The notes: generated from the letters alone by a model not told the origin. Shown: positions 36,670-46,189, numbered from the stretch's first letter. The stretch: DNA of 64,000 nt from Microcoleus vaginatus HSN003 (GCF_022701255.1 NZ_CP031705.1:3658001-3722000), one strand, 5' to 3'. Numbers and translations are program-made.

Positions 36670-38245
36670 CTATGCCTTACTCACATCTTTCTTAACAAAG
36701 GCGCTCCGGCTCAAGCCGGAGCGACCTCCGGGCGCTCGCTCCCTTGGAGTAGGATTGACAACCAGGAACCGAATCAAGTAAGCCTGAAATTACGGTATCA
36801 GAGGCGAGTGAGGAACTATGACGGCAGAATGGGCAGTAGCAGAACTACAATTTGCTTGTTTAGGCGATCGGCGTCGCCAGAAAAGACTGGTGCGAATTGT
36901 CTCAGACTTAGCCTCACAGCCCCATGCCACTGTGCCACAAGCATCAGGGGATTGGGCAGCCACCCAAGGGGCTTATGACTTTTGGTCATCTCCACGAGTC
37001 TCGTCAGATGCGATTCGCCAAGCCCACCAAAGAAGTACCATCGAACGAATCAAAGTACACCCAATGGTTCTGGCGATTCAGGACACCACAGAACTGAATT
37101 TCACCCACCATCCCAGCAAGAAAGGAATGGGACACTTGGATAGTGCCACCAGTCGGGGTCTGAAAGTTCACTCAGTATTTTGTAGCTCTGCCAATGGAGT
37201 ACCATTAGGAGTGTTGCACCAACAAGTATGGGCGCGAGATCCTGCGACTATTGGTAAGAAGCATTCCAGAAATCAAACCGAAACCAAAGACAAAGAAAGC
37301 CAACGTTGGTTAACAGCTCTTGATGCGACCCAGAAGGTGATGCCAGAATCAATTACTGTACTAACGGTAGCCGATCGCGAAGCCGACATCTATGACTTTT
37401 TAGCGACTGAAAGACCTGAGAATTCTCAGTTGTTAATTCGCGCCTATCACAACCGTCAAGTCAAGAACTCTGATGGTACAAAAGAAGTAGAGCGACTACA
37501 AGGTGCGATCGCCAAAGTACCGATCGCCGGACAACTGGACTTGGAATTGCGAGCTAATCCGCAGCGAGAAGCTCGTAAAGCGACTCTGAACCTGCAGGCT
37601 ACAACAGTCGAAATTCTACCTCCTCAAAGCCACCCTCACCACCAAAATTTACAGCCGCTGACAGTGCAAGTGATTCTGGCTAGTGAAAACAACCCACCGA
37701 CCACAGAGAAGCCTGTAAGCTGGTTGTTATTGACCACCTTGCCCATTAATGGTTTCTCTGATCTTGTCCAGTGCTTACGCTGGTACAGTTACCGTTGGTT
37801 AATCGAACGCTATCATTACGTTCTTAAAAGTGGATGCGGTTTAGAACAGCTACAATTAGAAACTGCCGAGCGCATCGAACGGGCAATCTCAACCTACACA
37901 ATTGTGGCATGGCGGTTATTGTGGATGATTTACGAATCTCGTCATCATCCTGAGCTGGGAGGGGACACCATTCTCGAAACCCATGAATGGCAAGCACTTT
38001 ACTGCACAATTCATGGGACTCCTATCCCTAGTGAATCACCCCCAACTTTAAGTAATTGCATTCGTTGGATTGCAAAATTAGGTGGATTTTTAGGACGTTC
38101 ATGTGATGGTGAACCGGGTGTCAAGACCCTGTGGCGAGGCTGGCAACGTTTGCATGACATTGCTGGTACATGGAAATTAGTTTCCACCCATTCCCCCCCG
38201 GATGTCAAGCCTGATTTTGTTAAGAAAGATGTGAGTAAGGCATAG
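36670..38245 (+). mobile_element. IS4-family (Tn5-like) insertion sequence, copy 1
   Basis: 1576 bp with perfect 28-bp terminal inverted repeats (36670-36697 and 38218-38245, starting CTATGCCTTACTCACATC), flanked by a 10-bp direct repeat CTTAAGAAAG. A GC-rich hairpin (CGCTCCGGCT and AGCCGGAGCG at 36702-36723) lies between the left end and the gene. In related elements such structures limit read-in expression. The transposase stop codon TAG is the last three bases of the right inverted repeat. A second copy of equal length is at 47373-48948. Confidence 0.92.
36818..38245 (+). CDS. IS4-family (Tn5-like) transposase
   Basis: A 475-residue DDE transposase. The N-terminal region (LQFACLGDRRRQKRLVRIV, then GDWAATQGAYDFWSS) is typical of the Tn5/IS50 group. 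The catalytic acids are visible in IQDTTELNF (first Asp), VADREADIYDF (second Asp) and the YREK signature YRWLIERYHYVLKSG (Glu). The protein should bind the 28-bp ends and cut and paste the element. It is intact and identical in amino-acid sequence to the copy at 47373, implying recent transposition. Confidence 0.93.
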   Translation: MTAEWAVAELQFACLGDRRRQKRLVRIVSDLASQPHATVPQASGDWAATQGAYDFWSSPRVSSDAIRQAHQRSTIERIKVHPMVLAIQDTTELNFTHHPSKKGMGHLDSATSRGLKVHSVFCSSANGVPLGVLHQQVWARDPATIGKKHSRNQTETKDKESQRWLTALDATQKVMPESITVLTVADREADIYDFLATERPENSQLLIRAYHNRQVKNSDGTKEVERLQGAIAKVPIAGQLDLELRANPQREARKATLNLQATTVEILPPQSHPHHQNLQPLTVQVILASENNPPTTEKPVSWLLLTTLPINGFSDLVQCLRWYSYRWLIERYHYVLKSGCGLEQLQLETAERIERAISTYTIVAWRLLWMIYESRHHPELGGDTILETHEWQALYCTIHGTPIPSESPPTLSNCIRWIAKLGGFLGRSCDGEPGVKTLWRGWQRLHDIAGTWKLVSTHSPPDVKPDFVKKDVSKA

Positions 38246-38444
38246 CTTAAGAAAGGGGGGGACAAGATTATTGTCAAAGTCCCCCTTATTAAGGGGGATT
38301 TAGGGGGATCTAGACTTGGATATAAACGAGAGATACAGCGCTCTTTAGGATTAAGTTGATATCTATGGGTAGTGGGGAATTAATCTTCCTTCTTCCCTCG
38401 AACCTGGAACCTGCATCCGTTAAAAAATCCGTTGCCGAACTTCT

Positions 38445-39350
38445 TCACTTTTCCGAAAGCAATTTTAAGTATTGCCGAATTAAGCCAATCGTGACAGCGG
38501 GAATTTCTAACTGCGGAGTCAAACCTACGTTGTCCAGACGTTGAAAAACTTTGATTGCTTCGGGGTTGAGGTTGGCCAACCGTTGGCCGATATCGGGCCC
38601 GGTAAACTGCGATTTTTCTCCCCAAATAATCGCTGTCGGTGTTGTTAGCTGAGTAATGTACAGCGACAAATCAAAGCACAAATCTCCCCGCACAAAAGAC
38701 AGGGCGGCATATTCTGCATTTGGTTCCAAAGCAGATGCGAGGTAAGCATCAACAATTTCTTGGTAAATGCGACGCGAATCGGCAAATTGGCGTTGTTCTA
38801 GGAAGCTACGGATGCCGCCGTCTGTGGCGATTCCGGTACTGTAGAGCAAGCGGTCTAAAATCGGCGTGCCCACTAGCTTAGCGAAGAAACTGGTGCCGTA
38901 ATCTTGTCCGAAGTCCGACAAACCGCTGGGTATGGTCAAAATCAGGGATTTGAAGAGATCCGGCCGTGAGATCGCAGCTCGAATCGCGATCGCCCCCGTT
39001 AACGAAGAAGCAATCACATCTGTTGGACTGCCGCAAGTTTTTTCTAGAAATTCAATCAAAGTTGTGATATAATCTTCAACTTGATAATTTCTCTGCGGAT
39101 GTTCCGATCGCCCCCAACCGATTAAATCAGGTGCTAAAATTCGGTATTCTGCCGCAAAAGCCGGATAAACTTTCGACCATTCGTAGGCACTCGACCCGCC
39201 ACCAAAACCGTGAAAAAATACTAAGTTTGGTTGATTTTCCGAAGTTGAGGTCGGCAACCCCATCCAAGGCATTTTTTCAGCAGTGTAGTAAACCATTCTG
39301 CCGAGAGAAGTAACTATTGATCGCTGACCGAAGCCAATGGGTACAAGCAT
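38445..39350 (-). CDS. Alpha/beta fold hydrolase
   Basis: A 301-residue alpha/beta hydrolase. The oxyanion region FFHGFGGGSSAYEW (near residue 50), LAPDLIGWGRSEHP, the nucleophile elbow VIASSLTGAIAI (Ser in place of the usual GxSxG with A-S-S-L-T-G), and a cap region are visible. The acid IIWGEKSQFTGPD is present, but the final catalytic His near the C-terminus is not obvious (VGLTPQLEIP). That could mean an altered catalytic triad. The cyanobacterial family has no assigned substrate. It lies between the two IS4 copies. Confidence 0.8.
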   Translation of the reverse strand: MLVPIGFGQRSIVTSLGRMVYYTAEKMPWMGLPTSTSENQPNLVFFHGFGGGSSAYEWSKVYPAFAAEYRILAPDLIGWGRSEHPQRNYQVEDYITTLIEFLEKTCGSPTDVIASSLTGAIAIRAAISRPDLFKSLILTIPSGLSDFGQDYGTSFFAKLVGTPILDRLLYSTGIATDGGIRSFLEQRQFADSRRIYQEIVDAYLASALEPNAEYAALSFVRGDLCFDLSLYITQLTTPTAIIWGEKSQFTGPDIGQRLANLNPEAIKVFQRLDNVGLTPQLEIPAVTIGLIRQYLKLLSEK

Positions 39351-39879
39351 AAACTAACCTGAATCGCTGTTATATTTTAGATTCTTTTGCGCCGCCCCGT
39401 CCTTGTTTAAAAAACTTGCAAAGCTGGTGGCGTTTTTGTAAAGATTGAGTAATGATTTAAATCTATTTTAGTACAGGTGAAGCGGGAAACTACAGACAGC
39501 AAGTAAGTTTTGCGATTTGGGCAATTCGCCTGTGTAGTTACTCTCAGCCTTGCAAACTACCGCCGATCGGAGATAATAGCAAAATGATGGGTAAGACCCC
39601 TCACCAAAATAGAGTCTGTTTGCCAACCCGGATAGCAGGCGCTCGGAAAGCAGGAGTATTAGAACTCGCTTTCAGGCAGGCGGCAGGTTGGCCGACGCTG
39701 GCCAATCACGAATCATTAATCACGATATTTTGCGGAGCAGTGGCTTTTGAGGTCGAAAGTCCTTGTTGCAGGGCGGGCGATGGGGTTTCGATTCCTAATT
39801 GCAGGTTTGGCAATCACGGACACCGCCGTTATCAATTCCCAAACACAAGAAACAACTAATCTCAGGGAGGTCTACTAAA
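39351..39879. other. Intergenic region, no confident feature
   Basis: 529 bases. A plus-strand frame at 39584-39859 is open (91 codons) but its composition is not protein-like. I see no tRNA or strong hairpin. A ribosome-binding-like GGGAGG (39865-39870) fixes the start of the next gene. Confidence 0.4.
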
Positions 39880-40494
39880 ATGCAACTGCTCAGGAAACGG
39901 GATCACGAGGGTTTTATGGTTGATGCGAAAAGTCTTCAATCGGACGGGTTTGCAGAGTTTGATACAGCCTGTCGAAGCATGGACTTAAACGGCAAAAAGT
40001 CGGTTGTTGCCATTCCAGAACGCTCAGGCGCAGGCTCAGAGGTGCGATCGCGCGCCACCGTACCGGCGATCGTCCGCGTAGCTTTAGAAGACTTGAAATG
40101 CTTTGAAGTAGTAGAACACCAGTTTGCACATTGGGGGGTGACTTTTACCAATGCCGTCGCCATCCAACCTTCAAACCCAGCATTTTTTAAGGGATCTGCG
40201 GCAACAGTGTTAATGGGAGCCCCCAAAAGCGGACTGATAGAAGTAAGTTTTAAGTATCCAGTTCGCAGCGTGTCAGGACTTGTCACCAGTTCCCGGCGAA
40301 CAGTTTTATCTGCTTGCGACATCGACGGCAACCCAATTGTTCAGGATGAAATGCCGGCGCCCAATCTGGTCGGGTCTAATTCTCCGATCGCCCCAAGGGC
40401 TCCCCTGCGCGTAAAAGCTCCGAATATTCATAAAATTACTTTTTACGCTTTTGACGGTCAGCTAGTAGTCGATGACTTGACGTTTGGATTTTAA
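39880..40494 (+). CDS. Hypothetical protein, beta-rich
   Basis: 204 residues from ATG 39880, chosen because GGGAGG precedes it by 9 bases. The open frame extends to 39799, but those 27 codons are unlikely to be translated. There is no signal peptide. The sequence is rich in beta-strand formers, with segments such as LEDLKCFEVVEHQFAHWGVT, FFKGSAATVLMGAPKSGLIE and HKITFYAFDGQLVVDDLTFG, which suggests a jelly-roll or carbohydrate-binding-like fold. I do not recognise a named family. Its 3' end overlaps the convergent gene by 33 bases. Confidence 0.6.
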   Translation: MQLLRKRDHEGFMVDAKSLQSDGFAEFDTACRSMDLNGKKSVVAIPERSGAGSEVRSRATVPAIVRVALEDLKCFEVVEHQFAHWGVTFTNAVAIQPSNPAFFKGSAATVLMGAPKSGLIEVSFKYPVRSVSGLVTSSRRTVLSACDIDGNPIVQDEMPAPNLVGSNSPIAPRAPLRVKAPNIHKITFYAFDGQLVVDDLTFGF

Positions 40495-41394
40495 AGGCAA
40501 GCCATAAGTAGCATCCCAAGTCTGCAAACCTTCGAGAAGGGCATTGCGGACTAAAGCTTCTGGTTCCCGACTCAGCATCAGGCGAAAGCACTCAGCAGCG
40601 CGGGAACGGGCGATCGAACTTTTGACTGAACTCACAGGACCAAACCCACCCTTATTCACCAAATCGGTCATTTGTCGCACTGCAATCAAACGCTTCACGG
40701 GGTCAGCATCAGTCAAATCCGCCACAATGCGATCGAGCGCCACTTCATCTTTTGCGGCCCTCCGACTCAACGCTTGCCGCAGCAACAGCCCTGCAATCGC
40801 GATCGTCCCCAAATTTTGCAAAATCAGGCTCAAAGCCATCCAAGGGCTATCAGAGTCCGCCCAAATCCCCAAACTCATGTAAGCGCTCAAGGTAGCAATG
40901 CCACCCGTACCCACGGCTAAAACAAATCGGCGGTTCGGGCCCTCCCAAAATTGCTCGCCTTTCGATCGCAGCAATTGCCAGTCCCACGACTGCCCTCGGT
41001 AAACCAACATCATCGCTGCTATCCCCAGGCCTGTGGAAAACAGTAACTCACTGTTCCACCACCCCCAAACTCCTGCCAGGGTGACAACTGCCAGCCAACC
41101 TTTTGATCGAGTCAAACGTTCTAGCAGCCACTTGAGAAGAGCAGTAGAATACACAGGCGATCGGGTCCACTCGCTCTTGCCATCTACCCTCTGGCGTCTG
41201 GTTTCGGCAGTCCGGCTTGTGGCTGTTGGGGTTCCCGGCGGGCGATCGTCCGAACTAAATTCCCTCAAAGCTTGGCCATCAGTCATTTCTAAGGACAATT
41301 CGCTCAAGGGGAGCGATTCGAGTTGCAAAGTGCGATCGGGTACTTTCACAGGCGATCGATTCAGCTTTGTGGTATTTTTTTTAACTTGATTCAT
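40462..41394 (-). CDS. Armadillo-type fold membrane protein
   Basis: A 310-residue protein. The N-terminal ~80 residues are polar and probably disordered. Three or four hydrophobic helices follow (about 94-125, 150-170, 180-205: WLAVVTLAGVWGWWNSELLF, FVLAVGTGGIATLSAYMSLG, LILQNLGTIAIAGLLL). The C-terminal ~90 residues form helical HEAT/armadillo-like repeats (DPVKRLIAVRQMTDLVNKGG, SREPEALVRNALLEGLQTWD). It is probably a membrane-anchored scaffold conserved in cyanobacteria, with unknown partners. The 3' end overlaps the hypothetical gene on the other strand. Confidence 0.7.
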   Translation of the reverse strand: MNQVKKNTTKLNRSPVKVPDRTLQLESLPLSELSLEMTDGQALREFSSDDRPPGTPTATSRTAETRRQRVDGKSEWTRSPVYSTALLKWLLERLTRSKGWLAVVTLAGVWGWWNSELLFSTGLGIAAMMLVYRGQSWDWQLLRSKGEQFWEGPNRRFVLAVGTGGIATLSAYMSLGIWADSDSPWMALSLILQNLGTIAIAGLLLRQALSRRAAKDEVALDRIVADLTDADPVKRLIAVRQMTDLVNKGGFGPVSSVKSSIARSRAAECFRLMLSREPEALVRNALLEGLQTWDATYGLPLKSKRQVIDY

Positions 41395-42510
41395 ACTGAC
41401 TTTTTTGAAAAATAACTTAAAGTTATCCAGGCGTTTTTAGCACTGATTTAGATTCTCGGTAAACAAGAGTCTCAGACTCTATGATATCGGAAATTTAAAC
41501 CCCTGGCGAGTACCGCAACGGCGCCGAATTCCGAGAAATCATTACCAAAAATATGGCTATTGAAGATTTTTGAGAAAAGCACCACAGGTTAACAGCAAAT
41601 ATTTTTGCATCACTCTTGAGACAGAAGATTGATCGAAGTTAAGCTGATGGCAAAAAACCGAATTTTTTTAATTTCAGAAAATAGGGGAATTTTAAGTGAT
41701 TCCATTCATCCGCCAAGAAATGCACGAGGAAAATTAAGCCTTTTGCCTGCTGGCTGGGAATGTCGCTGCTACCCCGGTGTCAGATGAGGCTGGGTTCAGC
41801 TTAACCGCTAGCGGGACGAACCGCAGCCTCTTGGCGGGCCCAGAATCCCGACAATCTTGGCGGATAATTAATAGCAGGAGCATTCCTAAACTGCTAAGAT
41901 TTTTGAATTAATGGGAGTTGAGTTAATTAAACCGGGTTCTGCAAAAAACGAGTCCCGGATGCTCATGGGCAGGGGTTCGATGCCGGGAGGATCTCAAGTC
42001 GGGTAAATTAACCGTCATTATTGTAGAGGCCCGTCCACGCCCGATCGGCAAGATCAGCCAGATATCGGCGTAAAACTGCCCCGCAACCTAGCATATTATG
42101 GTCGATCGACCGGACTAGATAGCAGGAAAGCCCTCATCCGCGTTCCAACCCGTAAAGCCGCAAGGCAAACAACCAACCGCGCGATCGTGTTCGGCAAGTG
42201 CAGAGGCTGGAAAAACAGCGGCTTTTGACCAAACTCAGACAGCACTGCTGCCCCAAAGTGTGTCTGGGGAGGTTAGGCTAGTGAATAGAGGAAAAGAATA
42301 GTTACGATCGAGACTTGATTAGTCTACCTTGTAATTTCTTGCTCAATTGTCAAGCCCAACAGTTTTGCATTCTCGCGATGAGCGAGACTCTTGGCACTTC
42401 CAACAAGTGGGGAACTCGACCGTTAAAGAACTTGGGTTTGATGGTAAAGCCCTTAGTAATATGTCAACACCTTACCGATAACTCGCCGGAACAATCTTGC
42501 AAGAAAACCC
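41395..42510. other. Long intergenic region, possible structured RNA
   Basis: 1116 bases with no convincing ORF. About 41940-42300 is GC-rich and contains several potential stems, such as TCCCGG (41953-41958) with CCGGGA (41983-41988) and CCCCA (42251-42255) with TGGGG (42265-42269). This part looks like a structured transcript or long leader of the MBL gene at 42511. I could not match it to RNase P, tmRNA, SRP RNA, 6S or a canonical cobalamin riboswitch. Confidence 0.35.
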
Positions 42511-43413
42511 ATGTCTAGTATGCAAAACCAATTCACGGTTCACTTCTGGGGCGTTAGAGGTAGCATAGCGTCTCCCGGGGCAGAAACAGTACGTTACGGG
42601 GGCAACACGCCCTGTGTAGAAATGCGAGTGGGTGACAGTCGCCTAATTTTTGATGGTGGTACTGGATTGCGGGTTTTGGGACAAACTCTCCTTTCCCAGA
42701 TGCCCGTAAAAGCTCATATGTTTTTTACTCACTCTCACTGGGATCACATTCAAGGATTCCCATTTTTTGTCCCAGCTTTTATTCCGGGGAATAGTTTTCA
42801 CATCTATGGGGCTATTGCTCCTAATAAGGCTACTATCCAGCAGCGCCTCCACGACCAGATGCTGCACCCCAATTTTCCCGTGCCCCTGCAAATTATGGGG
42901 GCAGACCTGAAATTTAACGATATAGAAGTGGGCCAACCGCTGGAAATCGGAGATATTAAGGTGGAAACTGCTTTGCTGAACCATCCCGGGGAAGCTATAG
43001 GCTACCGCGTAAACTGGCGCGGGTATTCGGCTGCTTACGTGACGGATACCGAACATTTTCCCGATCGTTTAGACGAAAATGTGCTGCATTTGGCTCAGGA
43101 TGCTGAGGTGCTGATCTACGATGCTACTTATACCGATGAGGAGTATTATGCGGAGAAGAGCAGCAAGGTCGGCTGGGGACATTCGACTTGGCAGGAAGCG
43201 GTGAAGGTGGCAAAGGCTGCTAATGTCAAAAAGTTGGTGATTTTTCACCACGACCCGCTGCACAATGACGAGTTTTTAGACAGGGTGGGAGAACAAGTGG
43301 CTCAAAGGTTCCCGAATAGTTTGATGGCGCGGGAAGGTTTGTCGTTACAATTGCTGCCTCCTGATAACGATTGGTCTGAAGCGTCGGTGCAAGCGTCTCA
43401 AGTGTCTGTCTGA
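42511..43413 (+). CDS. MBL fold metallo-hydrolase
   Basis: A 300-residue metallo-beta-lactamase-fold hydrolase. The metal motif is TH74SH76WD78H79 (FFTHSHWDHIQGFPFF), with further ligands in NHPGEAIGYRV and the AAYVTDTE, DATYTDEEY and FHHDP segments. The N-terminal FWGVRGSIASPG and YGGNTPCVEMRVG are typical of the RNase Z/PqqB/phosphodiesterase-like subgroup often found with sensory proteins. It is probably a cytoplasmic phosphodiesterase with unknown substrate. A long leader precedes it. Confidence 0.88.
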   Translation: MSSMQNQFTVHFWGVRGSIASPGAETVRYGGNTPCVEMRVGDSRLIFDGGTGLRVLGQTLLSQMPVKAHMFFTHSHWDHIQGFPFFVPAFIPGNSFHIYGAIAPNKATIQQRLHDQMLHPNFPVPLQIMGADLKFNDIEVGQPLEIGDIKVETALLNHPGEAIGYRVNWRGYSAAYVTDTEHFPDRLDENVLHLAQDAEVLIYDATYTDEEYYAEKSSKVGWGHSTWQEAVKVAKAANVKKLVIFHHDPLHNDEFLDRVGEQVAQRFPNSLMAREGLSLQLLPPDNDWSEASVQASQVSV

Positions 43414-43653
43414 GGGATTTGAGCTTGTCAGATGGTTCTGAAATCTTGATCTGTGAAATCTGAAATTTAAGCGAGGGCTGACCTCACTCAAGGACGGATA
43501 CCGTGCCACGTACTTCTGTCGTGGAAAACCAAAAAGTTTAGACCCTAGTTCAAGCTTCCAGATTTATCTGTGGAGTCAATTCTAAAATCTAAAATCTAAA
43601 ATCTAACATCGACTGGCGATCGCAATCTGGCTAAGTATGGCAAAATTTTAAGC

Positions 43654-44856
43654 GTGTGGGTAACTTCTTCTTGTACCGCTGCTCTGACTCCAACTTCTGT
43701 TGCCTTGGGAAACTTTGATGGTTTGCACCTAGGGCATCGACAAGTCGTGCAGCCAATTTTAAATCGATCGCCTGAGCAAAATTCTGCGACGGTTATTGCG
43801 TCGGGGCAAAACTTGCGCTCCAACGCTGGCAGAGATGAAAATTTGGAAAGCGAACCTCCGGCGACCTGCTACAACGACTCAGCAGCACCGCTGGATCGAG
43901 CCGGCAGCCGCCATAATTTCGAGGGTTTGATAGGCCCTAAGGCAGACGGCAACAGCATCTCTGGTGGCGATTCTGAGGGGGTCGATCGACTTTACGGCAC
44001 TGTGGTGACATTCGATCCGCACCCGCAAGAATTTTTTACGGGTCAACCGAAAAAACTGCTGACGCCTCTGGCAGAAAAGGTAGAATTGCTCGCAGCAATG
44101 GGCGTCGAGCAACTTGTGCTGCTGCCGTTCGATCGAGAATTGGCGGCTTTGACTGCTTCTGAGTTTGTCGAGGAAATTTTGGTGCGGCAACTAAAAGCGA
44201 GTCGAATTAGTGTGGGGGTTGATTTTCGGTTTGGACGGGGACGCGCTGGAACGGCTGTGGATTTACAGTCGATCGCGTCGGGTTACGGTATTGATGTTGC
44301 TCTTGTACCTCTGCACAATTGCGGTGAGGGCGATCGGATCAGCAGTTCTGCAATCCGCGAAGGTCTGGCCTGCGGCGACCTCACAAGGGCGAATCAGTTG
44401 CTGGGGCGACCTTACAGTTTAGTCGGGACTGTGGTTGGCGGACAGCGGCTGGGTAGGACGATCGGATTTCCTACTGCCAATATCGAACTGCCGCCGGAAA
44501 AATTTTTGCCACGTTTTGGCGTGTACGCGGTGCGAGTTTCGGTAAAGCATGGGTGGGAAAAGATGAAAGATGGAAGTTCTTCCTATCAGCAGGAAAATCC
44601 CAAATCTCTAATTCCCGGCACAGCATCAAATTTATCTTTTGTCAATGGGGTGATGAATGTTGGTTGTCGCCCGACGGTAGAGGGGCTGCAACCCACTGTG
44701 GAAGTTCACCTGTTAGATTGGTCTGGGGATTTGTACGGTCAAACCTTGAGCGCGAGTTTAGTAGAGTTTTTGCGACCCGAACAAAAATTCGCTTCTCTGG
44801 ATGCTCTCAAAACTCAAATTCAGGCAGATTGCGATATTGCTAGAAGCGTATTATAG
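43654..44856 (+). CDS. ribF: Bifunctional riboflavin kinase/FAD synthetase, with insert
   Basis: A 400-residue RibF from a GTG start. The FAD synthetase half has VALGNFDGLHLGHRQV (residues 16-31), VVTFDPHPQEFF (117-128) and SSSAIREGL-like SSAIREGLACGDL. The riboflavin kinase half has GRTIGFPTANIELPP and VGCRPTV. It makes FMN and FAD from riboflavin and ATP. About 75 residues (38-114) are inserted between the GNFDGLHLGH and VTFDPHP motifs, with low complexity and no recognised fold, making it longer than the usual ~310-330. The stop codon TAG is formed by the target TA plus the first base of the IS630 element that follows. Confidence 0.92.
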   Translation: MWVTSSCTAALTPTSVALGNFDGLHLGHRQVVQPILNRSPEQNSATVIASGQNLRSNAGRDENLESEPPATCYNDSAAPLDRAGSRHNFEGLIGPKADGNSISGGDSEGVDRLYGTVVTFDPHPQEFFTGQPKKLLTPLAEKVELLAAMGVEQLVLLPFDRELAALTASEFVEEILVRQLKASRISVGVDFRFGRGRAGTAVDLQSIASGYGIDVALVPLHNCGEGDRISSSAIREGLACGDLTRANQLLGRPYSLVGTVVGGQRLGRTIGFPTANIELPPEKFLPRFGVYAVRVSVKHGWEKMKDGSSSYQQENPKSLIPGTASNLSFVNGVMNVGCRPTVEGLQPTVEVHLLDWSGDLYGQTLSASLVEFLRPEQKFASLDALKTQIQADCDIARSVL

Positions 44857-46000
44857 CATTTCTTAGAAAGATGAGGTATAATATAACTGACTTAAACGGA
44901 GTGAAAAATATAGAACTTCAAAATGTTATACAGCTCTAATTAAATAGGGCGATCTTCGAGCAGTAGTCCCTCGACCCGCAGCAGTCACTAGAATGACAAC
45001 TATCTCAAATTTTAGCAAGGATCACGCATTAGTAAAAATGAAAACTTATTCGATTGATTTTAGACAAAAAATTATGGATGTGTACCATAATGAACCGCTG
45101 TCACAAAGAGCAATAGCTAACCGTTTTTGTGTAGCCCTAAGTTTTGTCCAAAAATTGGTTAAACAGTATCGTGACACCCAAAACATTGCTCCTCGCACTG
45201 AGCGATGTGGAGTCAAATTAAAACTGAATGCAGAACAACTGCTAATTTTAGCGGAATTGATTGAAGCAAACAATGATGCAACTCTCGAAGAACTCCGTTA
45301 TTTACTGTACCAAAAAATTGGTTTTACCATCAGCGTAGCAACGATGGGAAGAATGGCAAAACTCTTAAACATGACTTTGAAAAAAAAACTCTTTTCCCGT
45401 CAGACAAAGGCACTGACAGGGTTCAGAACCTGCGATACGAGTTCTGGCAAAAAATTAGAGAAGTTTGTTTCAAAGACTTAATATTCATTGATGAATGTGG
45501 AGTAAACTTGGCAATGGTTAGGTTATATGCTCGATCTCTAAAAGGTTCAAGAGCCAAGGGATCAAAACCGAATAAACGCGGAAGAAATGTCTCAATAATT
45601 GGAGCTATATCGGTCAAAGAAGTCCTAACATCAGTTAATTTAATAGGTACAACTGATGCAATTACATTTGAGGCTTTTATTATCCGAAAATTAGTGCCAA
45701 AGTTATGGAAAGGTGCTTGTGTAGTCATGGATAATTGTACTATTCATACCGGAGAAGAAGTAGAAAAAGCCATCCAAAAAAAAGGGGCTAAATTAATATA
45801 CTTGTCGCCCTATTCGCCGGATTTCTCCCCAATTGAAAATTTATGGTCAAAACTTAAAAATATTCTCCGTTCTATCAAGACACCTAATTATAAAGAGTTA
45901 GCAAAAGCCATAGAGTTTGCATTTAGTGAAGTTACATCAGCAAATATTTGGAATTGGTTTACTCACTGCTGTTATTGTACCTCACCTTTGTAAGAAATGC
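44856..46000 (+). mobile_element. IS630-family insertion sequence
   Basis: 1145 bp flanked by TA on both sides (44854-44855 and 46001-46002). The terminal inverted repeats of about 28 bp have three mismatches: GCATTTCTTAGAAAGATGAG at the left and the complement of CTCACCTTTGTAAGAAATGC at the right. TA duplication is the rule for IS630/Tc1-like elements. It carries one transposase split over two frames and sits at the last codons of ribF. Confidence 0.88.
45038..45993 (+). CDS. IS630-family transposase, encoded across a -1 frameshift
   Basis: The first frame starts at ATG 45038 (an earlier in-frame ATG is at 44993) and encodes the helix-turn-helix part (SIDFRQKIMDVYHNEPLSQR, AIANRFCVALSFVQKLVKQY), ending at 45481. 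The second frame carries the DDE core: FIDECGVN (first Asp), VVMDNCTIHTG (second Asp) and SPIENLWSKLK (Glu), ending at 45993. At nine consecutive A residues (45380-45388, read AAA AAA AAA) a -1 slip changes KKKLF to KKKTLFPSDKG and continues in the second frame. Programmed slippage is known in IS elements; a recent mutation is the alternative. The first Asp lies upstream of the second frame's own ATG (45508), so only the fused product is catalytically complete. Confidence 0.8.
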
Positions 46001-46189
46001 TATAGCTGCTAAAGTCTAATAATTATGTGATCTAGAACGGGCGATCGGTTTTAAAAATGGTGCAAGATGAGTCAGACTAAATTCTAGTTGTACAAATCCG
46101 AAGTCCACAAGGCAAAGACTCAAGATTTGGGCAATTTGATGTTTGATCAACAATTAGCAACTAGCAATTAACAATTAGAAATCAGGGAT

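Larger units (their letters stand above)
36641..38313. repeat. Palindromic repeat element A, split by the IS
   Basis: Removing the IS and one duplicated CTTAAGAAAG (36660-36669 and 38246-38255) restores an ~87-bp palindrome: AGATCCCCCCTAGCCCCCC, TTAAGAAAG, GGGGGGACAAG, a short centre, then AAAGTCCCCC, TTATTAAGGGGG, ATTTAGGGGGATCTA. The same element, also split by the same IS, is at 47308-48976. Confidence 0.65.

Noticed and set aside
39584..39859. 91-codon plus-strand ORF
   Set aside because: Composition is not protein-like, it has no recognisable domain, and it overlaps the untranslated region before the better start at 39880.
42030..42140. Cobalamin riboswitch-like core (CTGCCCCGCAACC) upstream of the MBL hydrolase gene
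   Set aside because: The paired CGGTG...CCGG element and the closing GTCAGGA...CCTGCC segment are not convincingly present, and the downstream gene has no B12 link.
42315..42518. 67-codon ORF upstream of the MBL gene
   Set aside because: It has no ribosome-binding site, overlaps the next start and has atypical composition.
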